From Nocardioides euryhalodurans (lineage in GTDB: Bacteria > Actinomycetota > Actinomycetes > Propionibacteriales > Nocardioidaceae): a stretch of DNA of 64,000 nt. Both the position numbers and the translations under genes were made by a program. This document shows positions 32,216 to 42,244 of the stretch, piece after piece. The stretch lies in contig NZ_CP038267.1 of assembly GCF_004564375.1 (NCBI RefSeq), forward strand, positions 2,110,501-2,174,500, given 5' to 3'. The notes beneath the pieces are model-generated. The model did not search any database. It was given only the letters and a program-made list of their open reading frames with translations, and was not told the origin of the DNA. Every line of letters begins with the position of its first letter. Position 1 is the stretch's first letter.

Positions 32216-34899
32216 GACTTCTTCGCGACCTTCTTCGTGGCCTTCTTCGCCGTGGACTTCTTGGCGGTCTTCTTGGCCGGGGCCTTCTTGGCGCCCTTCT
32301 TGGCCGCCTTCTTCGCCGGACCCCGCGCACGCCGGTCGGCCAGCAGCTCGGCGGCCCGCTCCAGGGTGAGGTCCTCGACGGAGTCGTCCTTGCGCAGGGT
32401 GGCGTTGTACTCGCCGTCGGTGACGTACTCGCCGAACCGGCCCGACTTCACGACCACCGGCTGACCCGAGACCGGGTCGTTGCCGAGCTCCTTGAGCGGC
32501 GCCTGGGCGGCCGCCCGACCGCGCTGCTTGGGCTGGGCGTAGATCGCCAGCGCCTCGTCGAGCGTGATCGAGAGCAGCTTCTCCTCGGAGTCGATCGAGC
32601 GGGAGTCGGTGCCCTTCTTGAGGTACGGCCCGTAGCGACCGTTCTGGGCGGTGATCTCCACGCCGTCGGCGTCCTCGCCGACGACCCGCGGCAGCGACAA
32701 CAGCTTGACGGCGTCCTCGAGCGTGATCGTGTCGAGGCTCATCGACTTGAAGAGCGAGCCGGTGCGCGGCCGGTCCTTCTTGGGCGCGTCCTCGGGCAGC
32801 TGCTCGGTGACGTAGGGGCCGTACCGGCCGTTCTTGGCGACCACCCGCAGCCCCGTCTCGGGGTGCTGGCCCAGCTCGATCTCCTCGCCCGCGGGGTTGG
32901 CGAACAGCTCGCGCGCCTTCGCCACCGACAGCTCGTCGGGGGGCAGGTCGTCGGGCACGTTGGCGCGCTTGCCCGCGAACGGGCCGTCCTCGTCGCCCTC
33001 GAGGTAGGGGCCGTAGCGGCCGACCCGCAGGTTGATGCCCTCCTCGCGGTCGCCGACCCGGAACGTCGCGAGCTCGCGGGCGTCGATGTCGCCGAGCTCG
33101 TTGACCAGCGTCTTAAGCCCCTCGACGTCACCGGACCCGAAGTAGAACTCGGCCAGCTCGGTGTTGCGGTCGCGCCGTCCGCCTGCGATGTCGTCGAGGA
33201 CGTCCTCCATCCGTGCCGTGAACTCGTAGGAGATCTGTCGCGGGAAGTGCTCGACCAGCAGCCGGGTCACGGAGAACGCGAGCCAGGCCGGCACCAGCGC
33301 GGTGCCCTTCTTGTAGACGTAGCCCCGGTTGAGGATGGTCCCGATGATCGAGGCGTAAGTCGACGGCCGCCCGATCTCGCGCTCCTCGAGCTCCTTGATC
33401 AGCGTCGCCTCGGTGTAGCGCGCCGGCGGCTTCGTCTCGTGCCCCTCCGGGGTCACCGACGCGGCGCTGACCGCCTCGCCCTCGGCGAGCGCCGGGAGCC
33501 GGGTCTCGACGTCGTCGCGTCGCTTCGAGGTGTCGTCGGTGTCCTCGACGTAGGCCCGGAGGAAGCCGTGGAAGGTGATCGTGCGACCGCTCGAGGAGAA
33601 GACCACGTCGCGACCGTCGGCCGCGGCGCCGCCGAGCCGGATCGTCACGGACTCACCGCGGGCGTCCTTCATCTGCGAGGCGACGGTGCGCATCCAGATC
33701 AGCTCGTAGAGGCGGAACTGGTCCCCGCTCAGGCCGGTCTGCGCGGGGGTGCGGAAGCTCTCGCCCGCCGGGCGGATCGCCTCGTGCGCTTCCTGGGCGT
33801 TCTTGACCTTGCTGGCGTAGACCCGCGGCTGGTCGGGGACGTAGTCGGCGCCGTAGAGCTCGCGGACCTGGGTGCGGGCCGCCTGCACCGCCCCGCCCGA
33901 CAGCGTCGTCGAGTCGGTGCGCATGTAGGTGATGAAGCCGTTCTCGTAGAGCCGCTGCGCCACCGACATGGTGACCGAGGAGCTCATGCCGAGCTTGCGG
34001 GACGCCTCCTGCTGGAGGGTGGTGGTGCGGAACGGCGCGTAGGGCTTGCGGGTGTAGGGCTTGGACTCCACCGACCTCACGGCGTACGTCGTGTCCGCCA
34101 GCGCGCCGGCCAGCGACTCGGCGTCGGCGCGGGTCAGGTGGACCCGATCGCGCTTGGACAGCTCGCCGTCGTTGCCGAAGTCGGAGCCGCGGGCGACCCG
34201 GACGTCGTCGACGCTGTAGAGCTTGGCGGGGAAGATCCGCGGGTCGTGGCCGGACCCGGCGTCGAAGGTGCCGTCGAGGTCCCAGTAGGACGCGACGCGG
34301 AACTTCATCCGCTCCTGCTCGCGGTCGACGACCAGACGGGTGGCGACCGACTGCACGCGGCCGGCGGAGAGGCCGCTCATGACCTTCTTCCACAGCACGG
34401 GCGAGACCTCGTAGCCGTAGAGCCGGTCCAGGATGCGGCGGGTCTCCTGGGCCTCGACGAGGTCCATCGCCAGCTCCCGCGGGTTGTCGGCCGCCTCGAG
34501 GATCGCCTGCTTGGTGATCTCGTGGAAGACCATCCGCTTGACCGGGACGTCCTTCCCGGGCTTCAGCTCGTCGAGAAGGTGCCACGCGATGGCCTCGCCC
34601 TCGCGGTCCTCGTCGGTGGCGAGGTAGAGCTCGTCGGCGTCCTTGAGGAGCTTCTTGAGCTTCGCGATGTGGGCCTTCTTGTCGCGCGGCACGACGTAGT
34701 AGGGCTCGAAGCCGTGGTCGACGTCCACCGCGAGCCGCCCCCACGGCTGGTCCTTGATCTTGGTCGGGGTGTCGGCCGCGCTGTTCGGGAGGTCGCGGAT
34801 GTGGCCGATGGAGGACTCGACGACGTAGTCCCGGCCGAGGTACCCGCCGATGGTGCGGGCCTTCGCCGGGGACTCGACGATGACGAGCTTGTGTGCCAC
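32212..34899 (-). CDS. topA: DNA topoisomerase I (type IA)
   Basis: 895 residues from GTG 34899 (AGGAGAAG upstream). TOPRIM N-terminus KLVIVESPAKARTIG, LATDEDREGEAIAWHL, catalytic Tyr in GFITYMRTDSTTLS (near residue 325). The C-terminal half has repeated GRYGPY/GRFGEY modules (at least four copies) instead of zinc fingers, and a Lys/Ala-rich tail of about 35 residues (KKAAKKGAKKAPAKK), the actinobacterial pattern that aids processivity. Relaxes negative supercoils. Heads the topA-epimerase-tmk-holB-hydrolase run. Confidence 0.97.
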   Translation of the reverse strand: MAHKLVIVESPAKARTIGGYLGRDYVVESSIGHIRDLPNSAADTPTKIKDQPWGRLAVDVDHGFEPYYVVPRDKKAHIAKLKKLLKDADELYLATDEDREGEAIAWHLLDELKPGKDVPVKRMVFHEITKQAILEAADNPRELAMDLVEAQETRRILDRLYGYEVSPVLWKKVMSGLSAGRVQSVATRLVVDREQERMKFRVASYWDLDGTFDAGSGHDPRIFPAKLYSVDDVRVARGSDFGNDGELSKRDRVHLTRADAESLAGALADTTYAVRSVESKPYTRKPYAPFRTTTLQQEASRKLGMSSSVTMSVAQRLYENGFITYMRTDSTTLSGGAVQAARTQVRELYGADYVPDQPRVYASKVKNAQEAHEAIRPAGESFRTPAQTGLSGDQFRLYELIWMRTVASQMKDARGESVTIRLGGAAADGRDVVFSSSGRTITFHGFLRAYVEDTDDTSKRRDDVETRLPALAEGEAVSAASVTPEGHETKPPARYTEATLIKELEEREIGRPSTYASIIGTILNRGYVYKKGTALVPAWLAFSVTRLLVEHFPRQISYEFTARMEDVLDDIAGGRRDRNTELAEFYFGSGDVEGLKTLVNELGDIDARELATFRVGDREEGINLRVGRYGPYLEGDEDGPFAGKRANVPDDLPPDELSVAKARELFANPAGEEIELGQHPETGLRVVAKNGRYGPYVTEQLPEDAPKKDRPRTGSLFKSMSLDTITLEDAVKLLSLPRVVGEDADGVEITAQNGRYGPYLKKGTDSRSIDSEEKLLSITLDEALAIYAQPKQRGRAAAQAPLKELGNDPVSGQPVVVKSGRFGEYVTDGEYNATLRKDDSVEDLTLERAAELLADRRARGPAKKAAKKGAKKAPAKKTAKKSTAKKATKKVAKKS

Positions 34900-35044
34900 G
34901 TGGGTGCTTCTCCTGCGTCCTGGCTTCGATGGGTGGGACACCTCACGGTGCCTCACGGCCGATCACGGTAGCGCGTGGTGTCCAGTCGGCCGGCTCCCCC
35001 GCCGGTTTCCGTCCACAGATCCGGCCACGTCGCGGTGCTCCGGC

Positions 35045-36508
35045 CTACACGTCCCGGGCGGCGTCGCCCGCCCCCGCCGTCGTGAGGAACCCCTCCGCGA
35101 CGAGCTCCCCGGCCACGGGGAGGTACGCCGTCGCGAGCTCGTCGGCATCGCGGTCGAGCAGGCTGCCGAGCGCGCCGAGGATCTGGCCGACGGTGAGGTC
35201 GCCGTCGCACGCCCCGACCAGGGCCGCCTCGACCGTGTCGGCCCGCCGGGCGCGGCGCAGGCCGCGCTGCTGGCGCAGCACGATCGTCTCGGGGTCCTCA
35301 GCACCCGGGATGCCGGTCGTCTCCTGCAGCACGTCCTCGCGCCGGACGAGCCGGTCCGCGAGGGCGACCCGGTGGCTGCTCCGGGCGCCCCAGCCCGCGA
35401 TCTCGGGTGCGATCGGCTGCTCGACGGCGTACGGCCAGTCGAGGAAGGTCCGCGGGCCGGGCGTGCTGCGGACGTTGATCCACCCGAAGCCGATGCCTTC
35501 GACGGCCTGGTCCTCGAGCCAGCCGAGCCACGCGTCGTAGCGCTCGACGTAGTCCGGGGCGCCGTGACGGCCGGCGTCCTTGAGCCACAGCTCGACGTAC
35601 TCGCCGGGGTCGAGCACCTCCCGCTGCACCACCAGCGCCGAGCAGTCGTCGTCGATCCAGCCCGCGAGCCGCTCGTCCCACGGCTGGCCCTCGAGCACCG
35701 CCCAGTTGGCCAGCACCTGGCACCAGCCCCCGTCGGTGAGGTGCGCAGGTGCGGACCGCACGATCTGCTCGACGACCTGGTCACCGGGCAGGCCGCTGTC
35801 GCGGTAGACCAGCTGCTCCCCGCCCGGTGGCGAGATCACGAACGGTGGGTTGGTCGTGACCAGGTCGAAGCGCTCCCCGGCCACGGGCTCGAAGAGGGAG
35901 CCCTCGCGCAGGTCGACCCGACCGACCTCGTTGAGCTCGCAGCCGAGCCGGGCCAGCCACAGCGCACGCCGGTTGACGTCGGTGGCCACGACCCGGTCGC
36001 TGTGGCCGGCCAGGTGGAGCGCCTGGACCCCGCAGCCGGTGCCGAGGTCGAGGGCGCTCCCGACCGGCTCGCGGATCGTCAGCAGGGCCAGCGAGGTGGA
36101 CGCGGGACTGATGCCGAGGACGTGGTCGGACGCGACCCGGTTGGGACCGCCGTCGAGGCCGGGGGTGAGGTCGCTGAGCACCCACAGGTCGCGGTCGTCG
36201 GCGGCGTACGGCCGGCAGTCAACGAGCGCCCGCACCTCGCCGCCGCTGCTCTCGAGGACCGACTCCGACGCCAGCTCCGCGACCAGCCCGGGGAGGGCCC
36301 GGTCGGCCGCGCCGGCGTCCACCGGAGCCTGCAGCACGAACAACCTGGTCAGGGTGGCGAGCGCCGAGCCGTCCGTCGTACGCCGGAGCGCGGGCGTCGT
36401 CTCGTTGCGCGCGAGGGCCTGGTGGGCCCGGCTCCCGAGCAGGTCGAGCACCCCGTCGTGGGTGAAGTCGGCAGCGGCGAGGGCCTGGCGCAGGCGGGTG
36501 GCGTCCAC
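35045..36508 (-). CDS. Class I SAM-dependent methyltransferase with N-terminal DUF7059-like domain
   Basis: 487 residues, GTG start. Residues about 1-150 form a helical N-domain as in actinobacterial RsmC/HemK-like proteins. SAM motif I ALDLGTGCGVQAL, DVNRRALWLARLG, and the amino-methylating TTNPPFVIS (NPPF). The C-terminal 220 residues have no clear family. NPPF indicates N-methylation of a nucleobase or glutamine amide; rRNA or release factor is possible, target not determinable. Stand-alone, about 145 bp downstream of topA's start side. Confidence 0.8.
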   Translation of the reverse strand: MDATRLRQALAAADFTHDGVLDLLGSRAHQALARNETTPALRRTTDGSALATLTRLFVLQAPVDAGAADRALPGLVAELASESVLESSGGEVRALVDCRPYAADDRDLWVLSDLTPGLDGGPNRVASDHVLGISPASTSLALLTIREPVGSALDLGTGCGVQALHLAGHSDRVVATDVNRRALWLARLGCELNEVGRVDLREGSLFEPVAGERFDLVTTNPPFVISPPGGEQLVYRDSGLPGDQVVEQIVRSAPAHLTDGGWCQVLANWAVLEGQPWDERLAGWIDDDCSALVVQREVLDPGEYVELWLKDAGRHGAPDYVERYDAWLGWLEDQAVEGIGFGWINVRSTPGPRTFLDWPYAVEQPIAPEIAGWGARSSHRVALADRLVRREDVLQETTGIPGAEDPETIVLRQQRGLRRARRADTVEAALVGACDGDLTVGQILGALGSLLDRDADELATAYLPVAGELVAEGFLTTAGAGDAARDV

Positions 36509-36537
36509 CTGAGGATCCTCGCACCGGCCCCCGGACG

Positions 36538-36577
36538 CACCTCGACCCCGTCCGGCGTACCGGACGGGGTCGAGGTG
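36538..36577 (-). terminator. 18-bp hairpin terminator of hppA
   Basis: 36538-36555 pairs perfectly with 36560-36577 around a CGTA loop (stem core CCTCGACCCCGTCCGG), 18 bp downstream of the hppA stop. No T-tract. Confidence 0.75.
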
Positions 36578-36594
36578 GTGTGGCTGCGGGTGAC

Positions 36595-38991
36595 CTACGG
36601 TTGGTGAGGACCGGGGGTCGGCTCGAACTGCTGCGTCGGGGCCGGCTCCGGGTCGGCGGCCGGCGCGGGCGGTGCCGGCGGTGCCGGGGTGCCCGGGTCG
36701 TCCTCGCCGATCACGGTCGACCGACGCTTGGACACCACGACCGCGGCCACGATGCCGCCCGTGGCGACGAGCGCGATGACCACGGACAGCGGCCGGTTGG
36801 CGTCCGTGCCGAGGGTCAGGCTGACCACCGCGCCGACGATGAGCAGGGAGACCAGGTTCATCACCTTGATCAGCGGGTTGATCGCCGGACCGGCGGTGTC
36901 CTTGAACGGGTCACCGACGGTGTCTCCGATGATCGTCGCCTCGTGGGCGGGCGATCCCTTGCCGCCGTGGTGGCCGTCCTCGACGAGCTTCTTGGCGTTG
37001 TCCCAGGCGCCGCCCGCGTTGGCGAGGAAGACCGCCATCAGGGTGCCGGAGCCGATCGCTCCCGCGAGGAAGCCCGCGAGCGCACCGATGCCGAGGCCGA
37101 AGCCGACCGCGATCGGCGACAGGATGGCCAGGATGCCGGGTGTCGCCAGCTCGCGCAGCGAGTCCTTGGTGACGATGTCGACGACCTTGCCGTACTCGGG
37201 GCGACCGGTGCCCTCCATGATCCCCGGGATCTCCCGGAACTGGCGGCGCACCTCCATCACCACGGCACCGGCGGCGCGCCCGACGGCGTTGATGGCGAGG
37301 CCCGAGAAGAGGAACACCACCGAGACGCCGATCAGCAGGCCGACGAGCACGTCGGGGCTGAACACGAAGAAGCTGAACGTGTCGTCGTCGGTGAGGTTCG
37401 CCTCGAGCAGGCTGTCGATCGCGGTCCCGATGTAGGAGCCGAACAGCGCGCTCGCCGCGAGCACGGCCGTGGCGATCGCGATGCCCTTGGTGATCGCCTT
37501 GGTGGTGTTGCCGACGGCGTCGAGCTCGGTGAGGATCTGTGCGCCCTCGGGGCTGACGTCGCCGGACATCTCCGCGATGCCCTGCGCGTTGTCGGAGACG
37601 GGACCAAAGGTGTCCATCGCGACGATCACGCCCACGGTGGTGAGCAGACCGCAGCCGGCCAGCGCCACGGCGAACAGGGCGATCGAGAGCGAGCCCGCAC
37701 CGAGCAGGAACGCCCCGAAGACCGCCGCGCTGATCACGAGCGTGGTGTAGACCGCCGACTCGAACCCGACCGCGAGCCCGGAGAGGATCACGGTCGCCGG
37801 GCCGGTGATGGAGGTGCGGCCGACGTCCTTGACCGGCTTGAACTCCGTGCCGGTGAAGTAGCCGGTCAGGGCGAGGATCCCGGCCGCGAGCACCACCCCG
37901 ATCACGACCGCGAGGGCGGCGATCAGGGCGGGGTTGCCCGAGGCGGCGCTGTAGCCGAAGGCCGAGTCGAGCGGGCTCCCGCCTGCGGGCACGCCCTCGA
38001 GGTCGGCGAAGTCGGTCGGCAGGTAGATGAACGCGACGATCGCCGAGGCCACGGCACCGACCGCGGCGGAGATGTAGAAGGCACGGTTGATCGTCTTGAG
38101 GCCGCTCTCCCCCTGGCGAGGCTTGGTGAGGTAGACGCCACCCACGGCCGAGAGGGCACCGATCGCGGGGATCAGCAGCGGGAAGACGAGACCCGCGTCG
38201 CCGAACGCCTGCGAGCCGAGGATCAGCGCGGCCACCAGCGTGACGGCGTACGACTCGAAGAGGTCGGCCGCCATGCCGGCGCAGTCGCCCACGTTGTCGC
38301 CGACGTTGTCGGCGATGGTCGCGGCGTTGCGCGGGTCGTCCTCGGGGATGTTGTTCTCGACCTTGCCGACCAGGTCGGCACCGACGTCGGCGGCCTTGGT
38401 GAAGATGCCGCCGCCGACGCGCATGAACATGGCGAGCAGCGCGGCGCCGAAGCCGAAGCCCTCGAGGACCTCGGGCGAGTCGTCCTGGAAGAGCAGCACC
38501 ACGACGCTGGCGCCCAGCAGGCCCAGGCCCACCGTGGCCATGCCGACGAAGGCGCCGGTGCGGAAGCCGATGTTCATCGCGGGGTCGCGGCCCTGCTCGT
38601 TGGCGGCCGCGGCGACGCGGAGGTTGGCCCGGACGGCGAGCGACATGCCGAGGTACCCGATGGCGGCCGAGAAGCCCGCACCCACCAGGAAGAACACCGA
38701 CCGGAAGATCCGGATCACCACGTCGTCGGCCGGCAGGGCGAGCAGCAGCACGAACGCGATCGCGGCGAAGATGCCGAGCGTCCGGAACTGCCGCTGCAGG
38801 TAGGCGTTGGCCCCCTCCTGCACGGCCAGCGCGATGTTCTTCATGTTGTCGGTGCCTTCACCGGCAGCAAGCACTTCCTGGCGGAACTTCCAGGCCATCC
38901 CGAGCGCGCCGAGCGAGATCAGGAGGACGAGGAGGACCAGGACGAGGTTGCCACCGGAGACGCTCACGACAGCGGGATGGATCCCGGCCAT
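36595..38991 (-). CDS. hppA: Membrane proton-pumping pyrophosphatase, K+-independent type
   Basis: 798 residues, about 16 helices. Pyrophosphate site DVGADLVGKVENNIPEDD (about 205-222) and NVGDNVGDCAGMAADLFE; second acidic motif GDTVGDPFKDTAGPAIN near the end. The residue diagnostic for K+ dependence, in GNTTKAITKG (about 495), is Lys, the K+-independent form. Couples PPi hydrolysis to H+ export across the membrane. ATG 38991 has GGAGG 7 nt upstream. The tail carries about 45 extra residues rich in Pro/Ala (PAPPAPPAPAADPEPAP), an unusual cytoplasmic extension. Confidence 0.97.
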   Translation of the reverse strand: MAGIHPAVVSVSGGNLVLVLLVLLISLGALGMAWKFRQEVLAAGEGTDNMKNIALAVQEGANAYLQRQFRTLGIFAAIAFVLLLALPADDVVIRIFRSVFFLVGAGFSAAIGYLGMSLAVRANLRVAAAANEQGRDPAMNIGFRTGAFVGMATVGLGLLGASVVVLLFQDDSPEVLEGFGFGAALLAMFMRVGGGIFTKAADVGADLVGKVENNIPEDDPRNAATIADNVGDNVGDCAGMAADLFESYAVTLVAALILGSQAFGDAGLVFPLLIPAIGALSAVGGVYLTKPRQGESGLKTINRAFYISAAVGAVASAIVAFIYLPTDFADLEGVPAGGSPLDSAFGYSAASGNPALIAALAVVIGVVLAAGILALTGYFTGTEFKPVKDVGRTSITGPATVILSGLAVGFESAVYTTLVISAAVFGAFLLGAGSLSIALFAVALAGCGLLTTVGVIVAMDTFGPVSDNAQGIAEMSGDVSPEGAQILTELDAVGNTTKAITKGIAIATAVLAASALFGSYIGTAIDSLLEANLTDDDTFSFFVFSPDVLVGLLIGVSVVFLFSGLAINAVGRAAGAVVMEVRRQFREIPGIMEGTGRPEYGKVVDIVTKDSLRELATPGILAILSPIAVGFGLGIGALAGFLAGAIGSGTLMAVFLANAGGAWDNAKKLVEDGHHGGKGSPAHEATIIGDTVGDPFKDTAGPAINPLIKVMNLVSLLIVGAVVSLTLGTDANRPLSVVIALVATGGIVAAVVVSKRRSTVIGEDDPGTPAPPAPPAPAADPEPAPTQQFEPTPGPHQP

Positions 38992-39070
38992 GTGGTTCCT
39001 CCTGGGAGTGACTCAAGTCTCATGAACGTCGCGGAGTCTACGCAGACGTCAGGGTCCGGCAGCACCCCGG

Positions 39071-39086
39071 TGTGAGTGGCGCCACA
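39071..39086. promoter_or_regulatory. CRP-like site upstream of hppA
   Basis: TGTGA-GTGGCG-CCACA fits the TGTGA-N6-TCACA consensus with one mismatch and lies 80 bp before the hppA ATG, between hppA and the STAS gene. Confidence 0.4.
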
Positions 39087-39116
39087 CTTTTCCCTCGGCG
39101 CCCCAGGGGAAACGGC

Positions 39117-39455
39117 TCAGCTCGCGGCGAGCGCGTCGTCGGCCGTCTCGTGGATCACGAACACCTTCGCGAGGCCGGTGATGCGGAAGATCTTGAGCAG
39201 CCGGTCCTGGTTGCAGACCAGGCGCAGCGAGCCGTCGTGGGCGCGCACCTTCTTCAGCCCGCCCACGAGCACGCCCAAGCCGGTGGAGTCGAGGAACTCG
39301 ACTGCCTGCATGTCCACGACGAGGTCGTAGGAGCCGGTCGCGACCAGCTCGCTGATCTTGTCGCGCAGCTTGGGGGCGGTGTAGACGTCGATCTCTCCAC
39401 CGACGGAGACGATGGTCTTGCCGTCTGCCTGGCGCGTGGTCAGGGTCAGGTCCAC
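39117..39455 (-). CDS. STAS-domain anti-anti-sigma factor
   Basis: 112 residues from GTG 39455 (AGGGAGAA upstream). STAS fold: [38 protein letters not shown] with the conserved Asp-Ser (phosphorylation serine) and [19 protein letters not shown]. Like SpoIIAA/BldG, it would bind an anti-sigma kinase when unphosphorylated and free a sigma factor. No partner kinase or sigma gene in the window. Confidence 0.92.
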   Translation of the reverse strand: MDLTLTTRQADGKTIVSVGGEIDVYTAPKLRDKISELVATGSYDLVVDMQAVEFLDSTGLGVLVGGLKKVRAHDGSLRLVCNQDRLLKIFRITGLAKVFVIHETADDALAAS

Positions 39456-39554
39456 GTGTGCTTTCTCCCTCGGACCGGCGTGGCGTCGGAGCACCTCGGC
39501 CACGCGTCGATCGCGTCGATCTGGTGAACCCATCAAACCACGCCACCCCACCCC

Positions 39555-39570
39555 GTGGCGTGTTTGCCAC
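39555..39570. promoter_or_regulatory. Palindrome GTGGC-N6-GCCAC between divergent STAS and helicase genes
   Basis: Perfect 5-bp arms around GTGTTT, extendable to a CRP-like GTGGCGTGTTTGCCACA. It ends 9 bp before the helicase start. Regulator uncertain. Confidence 0.35.
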
Positions 39571-39579
39571 ACTGCCCGG

Positions 39580-41964
39580 GTGCCACCATCCCGCGACGAC
39601 CGGAGCCGACCGGTCTCCGACCTCGTGGACCGGCTGACGGCACCCCTCGACAGGGCCGACCGGCTCACCCACCTCGAGGTGCTGCCTCCCCGGGAGGCGA
39701 CTCCGGCGCCGTGGCCGGGATGGGTCCCGGCAGCGCTCCGGGAGGGGTACGCGGCCCGCGGCATCAGCACCCCGTGGCGTCACCAGGTGGAGGCTGCGGA
39801 GCACGCCCACGCGGGCCGCCACGTGGTGGTCTCGACCGGGACGGCCTCCGGCAAGTCGCTGGCCTTCCAGGTTCCGGCACTTGCCGCGGTGCACGCGTCA
39901 CGGGGTGCCCGCGGGGAGCGCGGCGCCACGGTGCTCTACGTCGCCCCGACCAAGGCGCTGGCCCAGGACCAGTGGGCGGGCCTGCGGGGGCTGGGCGTCG
40001 ACACCCGGGTCACGACGCACGACGGGGACAGCAGCCGGGAGCTGCGCGACTGGGCCCGCGACCACGGGGAGTACGTGCTCACCAACCCCGACATGCTCCA
40101 CCGGTCCATGCTCCCCGGCCACCAGCGGTGGGCGCGGTTCTTCGGGTCGCTGCGCTACGTCGTGGTCGACGAGGCCCACCACTACCGCGGGGTCTTCGGG
40201 GCGCACGTCGCGCAGGTGCTGCGGCGGCTGCGACGGGTGTCCGCCCGCTACGGGGCGGACCCCACCTTCGTGCTGGCCTCCGCCACGATGGCCGACCCCG
40301 CCGCGACCGCCGGGAGGCTGACCGGGCTGCCGGTGGTGGCGGTCACCGAGGACGCCTCACCCCGGGGCCGGGTGGCACTCGCATTCTGGGAGCCCCCGTT
40401 CACCTCCTTCACGGGGGAGAACGGCGCCCCGGTGCGACGCTCGGCCGGAGCCGAGGCGGCCGACCTGCTCACGGACCTGGTCGTCGACGGCGTACGGACG
40501 TTGGCGTTCGTGCGCTCGCGGCGCGGAGCCGAACAGCTGGCGCTGACGGCCGCCGACGCGCTGGCCGAGGTGGATGCCACGTTGCCGTCACGGGTCGCGG
40601 CCTACCGGGGGGGCTACCTGCCCGAGGAGCGACGCGACCTGGAGGAGCGGCTCCGCGCCGGTCAGCTTCTGGGTCTTGCCGCGACCAGCGCCCTGGAGCT
40701 GGGGATCGACGTGAGCGGACTCGACGCGGTGCTGATGGCGGGCTACCCCGGCACCCGGTCCGGGCTGTGGCAGCAGCTCGGACGGGCCGGTCGGGGTGCC
40801 GGTGACGCGCTCGGCGTGCTGGTCGCCCGGGACGACCCGCTGGACACCTATCTGGTGCACCATCCGGAGGCGCTGGTCGCGCAGCCCGTGGAGGCCACCG
40901 TCTTCGACACCGACAACCCGTACGTCCTCGGGCCCCACCTGTGCGCCGCCGCCCAGGAGCTGCCGCTCACCGAGGCGGACCTGCCGACCTTCGGGCCGAC
41001 CAGCCTCGCCGTCGTGGAGGACCTCGTCGGCGCCGGCCTGCTGCGCCGGCGGAGCAGGGGCTGGTTCTGGACCGACGCCCGCCGCGCCGCCGACCTCGCC
41101 GACATCCGCTCGACCGGCGGCCCCGCCGTGCAGCTCCTCGAGGCGGACACCGGGCGGGTGATCGGTACGGTCGACTCCTCGCGCTCGCACGCCACCGCTC
41201 ACACCGGTGCGGTCTACCTGCACCGGGGCGAGACCTGGGTGGTGGACGAGCTCGACCTCGAGGAGCACGTCGCGGTGATGCGTCGGGCCGATCCCGACTA
41301 CTCCACCTCGGCCCGGGAGACGACCTCGATCTCGATCCTCGCCGAGCGGCAGCACACCCCGTGGGGCAGCTGCCGGCTGTCGATCGGCGAGGTGCAGGTG
41401 ACGCACCAGGTGGTCTCCTTCCTCAGGCGCCGGCCCTCCGGTGAGGTCATCGGCGAGGAGCCGCTCGACCTGCCGGAGCGGGCGCTGAGGACGACCGCGG
41501 TGTGGTGGAGCGTCCCCGACCACGTGCTCGGGGAGTCAGGGATCGATCCCGCCGACCTCCCGGGGGCCGCGCACGCCGCCGAGCACTGCTCGATCGGGTT
41601 GCTCCCCCTCTTCGCCACGTGCGACCGCTGGGACATCGGCGGGGTCTCGACCGCGCTGCACCCGGACACCGACCGGCTCACCGTCTTCGTCTACGACGGG
41701 CACCCCGGAGGCGCCGGCTTCGCGGAGCGGGGCTACGAGGCCGCAGCGGGCTGGCTCGGCGCCACCCGGGACGCGATCCGCGACTGCGGCTGCCCGGAGG
41801 GCTGCCCCTCCTGCGTCCAGTCGCCGAAGTGCGGCAACCAGAACCACCCGCTCGACAAGGCCGGCGCCGCGGCGCTGCTCGACGTGCTGCTCGAGCATGC
41901 GCCGGCCCCGCCCGGGCCGTCCCCTGGAGATCCCCCGACTGGCCGAGCCAGCGGGGGCCGCTGA
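39580..41964 (+). CDS. DEAD/DEAH-box helicase with DUF1998, MrfA/YprA type
   Basis: 794 residues from GTG 39580. Motif [10 protein letters not shown] (about 88-96), [11 protein letters not shown], motif [11 protein letters not shown] (about 195), [18 protein letters not shown], and [14 protein letters not shown] for domain 2. C-terminal DUF1998 with four-Cys cluster [16 protein letters not shown]. The family (B. subtilis MrfA) acts in repair of mitomycin-type lesions. The last 25 residues (Pro/Gly-rich) run into the converging TadE-like gene, suggesting a displaced stop codon. Confidence 0.93.
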   Translation: MPPSRDDRSRPVSDLVDRLTAPLDRADRLTHLEVLPPREATPAPWPGWVPAALREGYAARGISTPWRHQVEAAEHAHAGRHVVVSTGTASGKSLAFQVPALAAVHASRGARGERGATVLYVAPTKALAQDQWAGLRGLGVDTRVTTHDGDSSRELRDWARDHGEYVLTNPDMLHRSMLPGHQRWARFFGSLRYVVVDEAHHYRGVFGAHVAQVLRRLRRVSARYGADPTFVLASATMADPAATAGRLTGLPVVAVTEDASPRGRVALAFWEPPFTSFTGENGAPVRRSAGAEAADLLTDLVVDGVRTLAFVRSRRGAEQLALTAADALAEVDATLPSRVAAYRGGYLPEERRDLEERLRAGQLLGLAATSALELGIDVSGLDAVLMAGYPGTRSGLWQQLGRAGRGAGDALGVLVARDDPLDTYLVHHPEALVAQPVEATVFDTDNPYVLGPHLCAAAQELPLTEADLPTFGPTSLAVVEDLVGAGLLRRRSRGWFWTDARRAADLADIRSTGGPAVQLLEADTGRVIGTVDSSRSHATAHTGAVYLHRGETWVVDELDLEEHVAVMRRADPDYSTSARETTSISILAERQHTPWGSCRLSIGEVQVTHQVVSFLRRRPSGEVIGEEPLDLPERALRTTAVWWSVPDHVLGESGIDPADLPGAAHAAEHCSIGLLPLFATCDRWDIGGVSTALHPDTDRLTVFVYDGHPGGAGFAERGYEAAAGWLGATRDAIRDCGCPEGCPSCVQSPKCGNQNHPLDKAGAAALLDVLLEHAPAPPGPSPGDPPTGRASGGR

Positions 41965-42244
41965 CCTCGGTCCGCACCACCACGTCGGTCCCCTCGACCG
42001 TGCAGCCGACGAGCGCCGCCCCGTTGGCCTCGGCGATCGGGCCTGCCGCCGCACACGCGTCGCCACCCTGCTGGAGCGCCCCCGCCCCGGCCAGGGCCGC
42101 AAGGTCGGCAGCGGCCTGCGCGGCGCGGTGGTCGCGGAAGAGCGCGGCCACCACGCCGAGCGCGGACCCGGTGAAGAGCAGGACGCCGAGGAAGGCGACC
42201 ACCAGCACGGTCGCCGCCCCCGCCTCCCCCCGCCGCCGGCTCAC
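41678..42244 (-). CDS. TadE/Rv3654c-like pilus protein with run-on 3' end
   Basis: 188 codons from ATG 42244, which overlaps the TadE stop (ATGA). The first about 110 residues are the real family domain: charged start, helix [61 protein letters not shown], where homologues normally stop. Here the frame continues for about 80 Arg-rich codons antisense to the helicase before stop at 41678. The tail is probably meaningless translation after loss of the native stop near 41900. Pseudopilin-like minor component of the tad system. Confidence 0.72.
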   Translation of the reverse strand: MSRRRGEAGAATVLVVAFLGVLLFTGSALGVVAALFRDHRAAQAAADLAALAGAGALQQGGDACAAAGPIAEANGAALVGCTVEGTDVVVRTEVSGPRWLGQSGDLQGTARAGPAHARAARRAAPRRRPCRAGGSGCRTSATGRRRGSPPGSRSRGSRPGWRRASPLRPRSPAPRSRRLRGARRRRRR

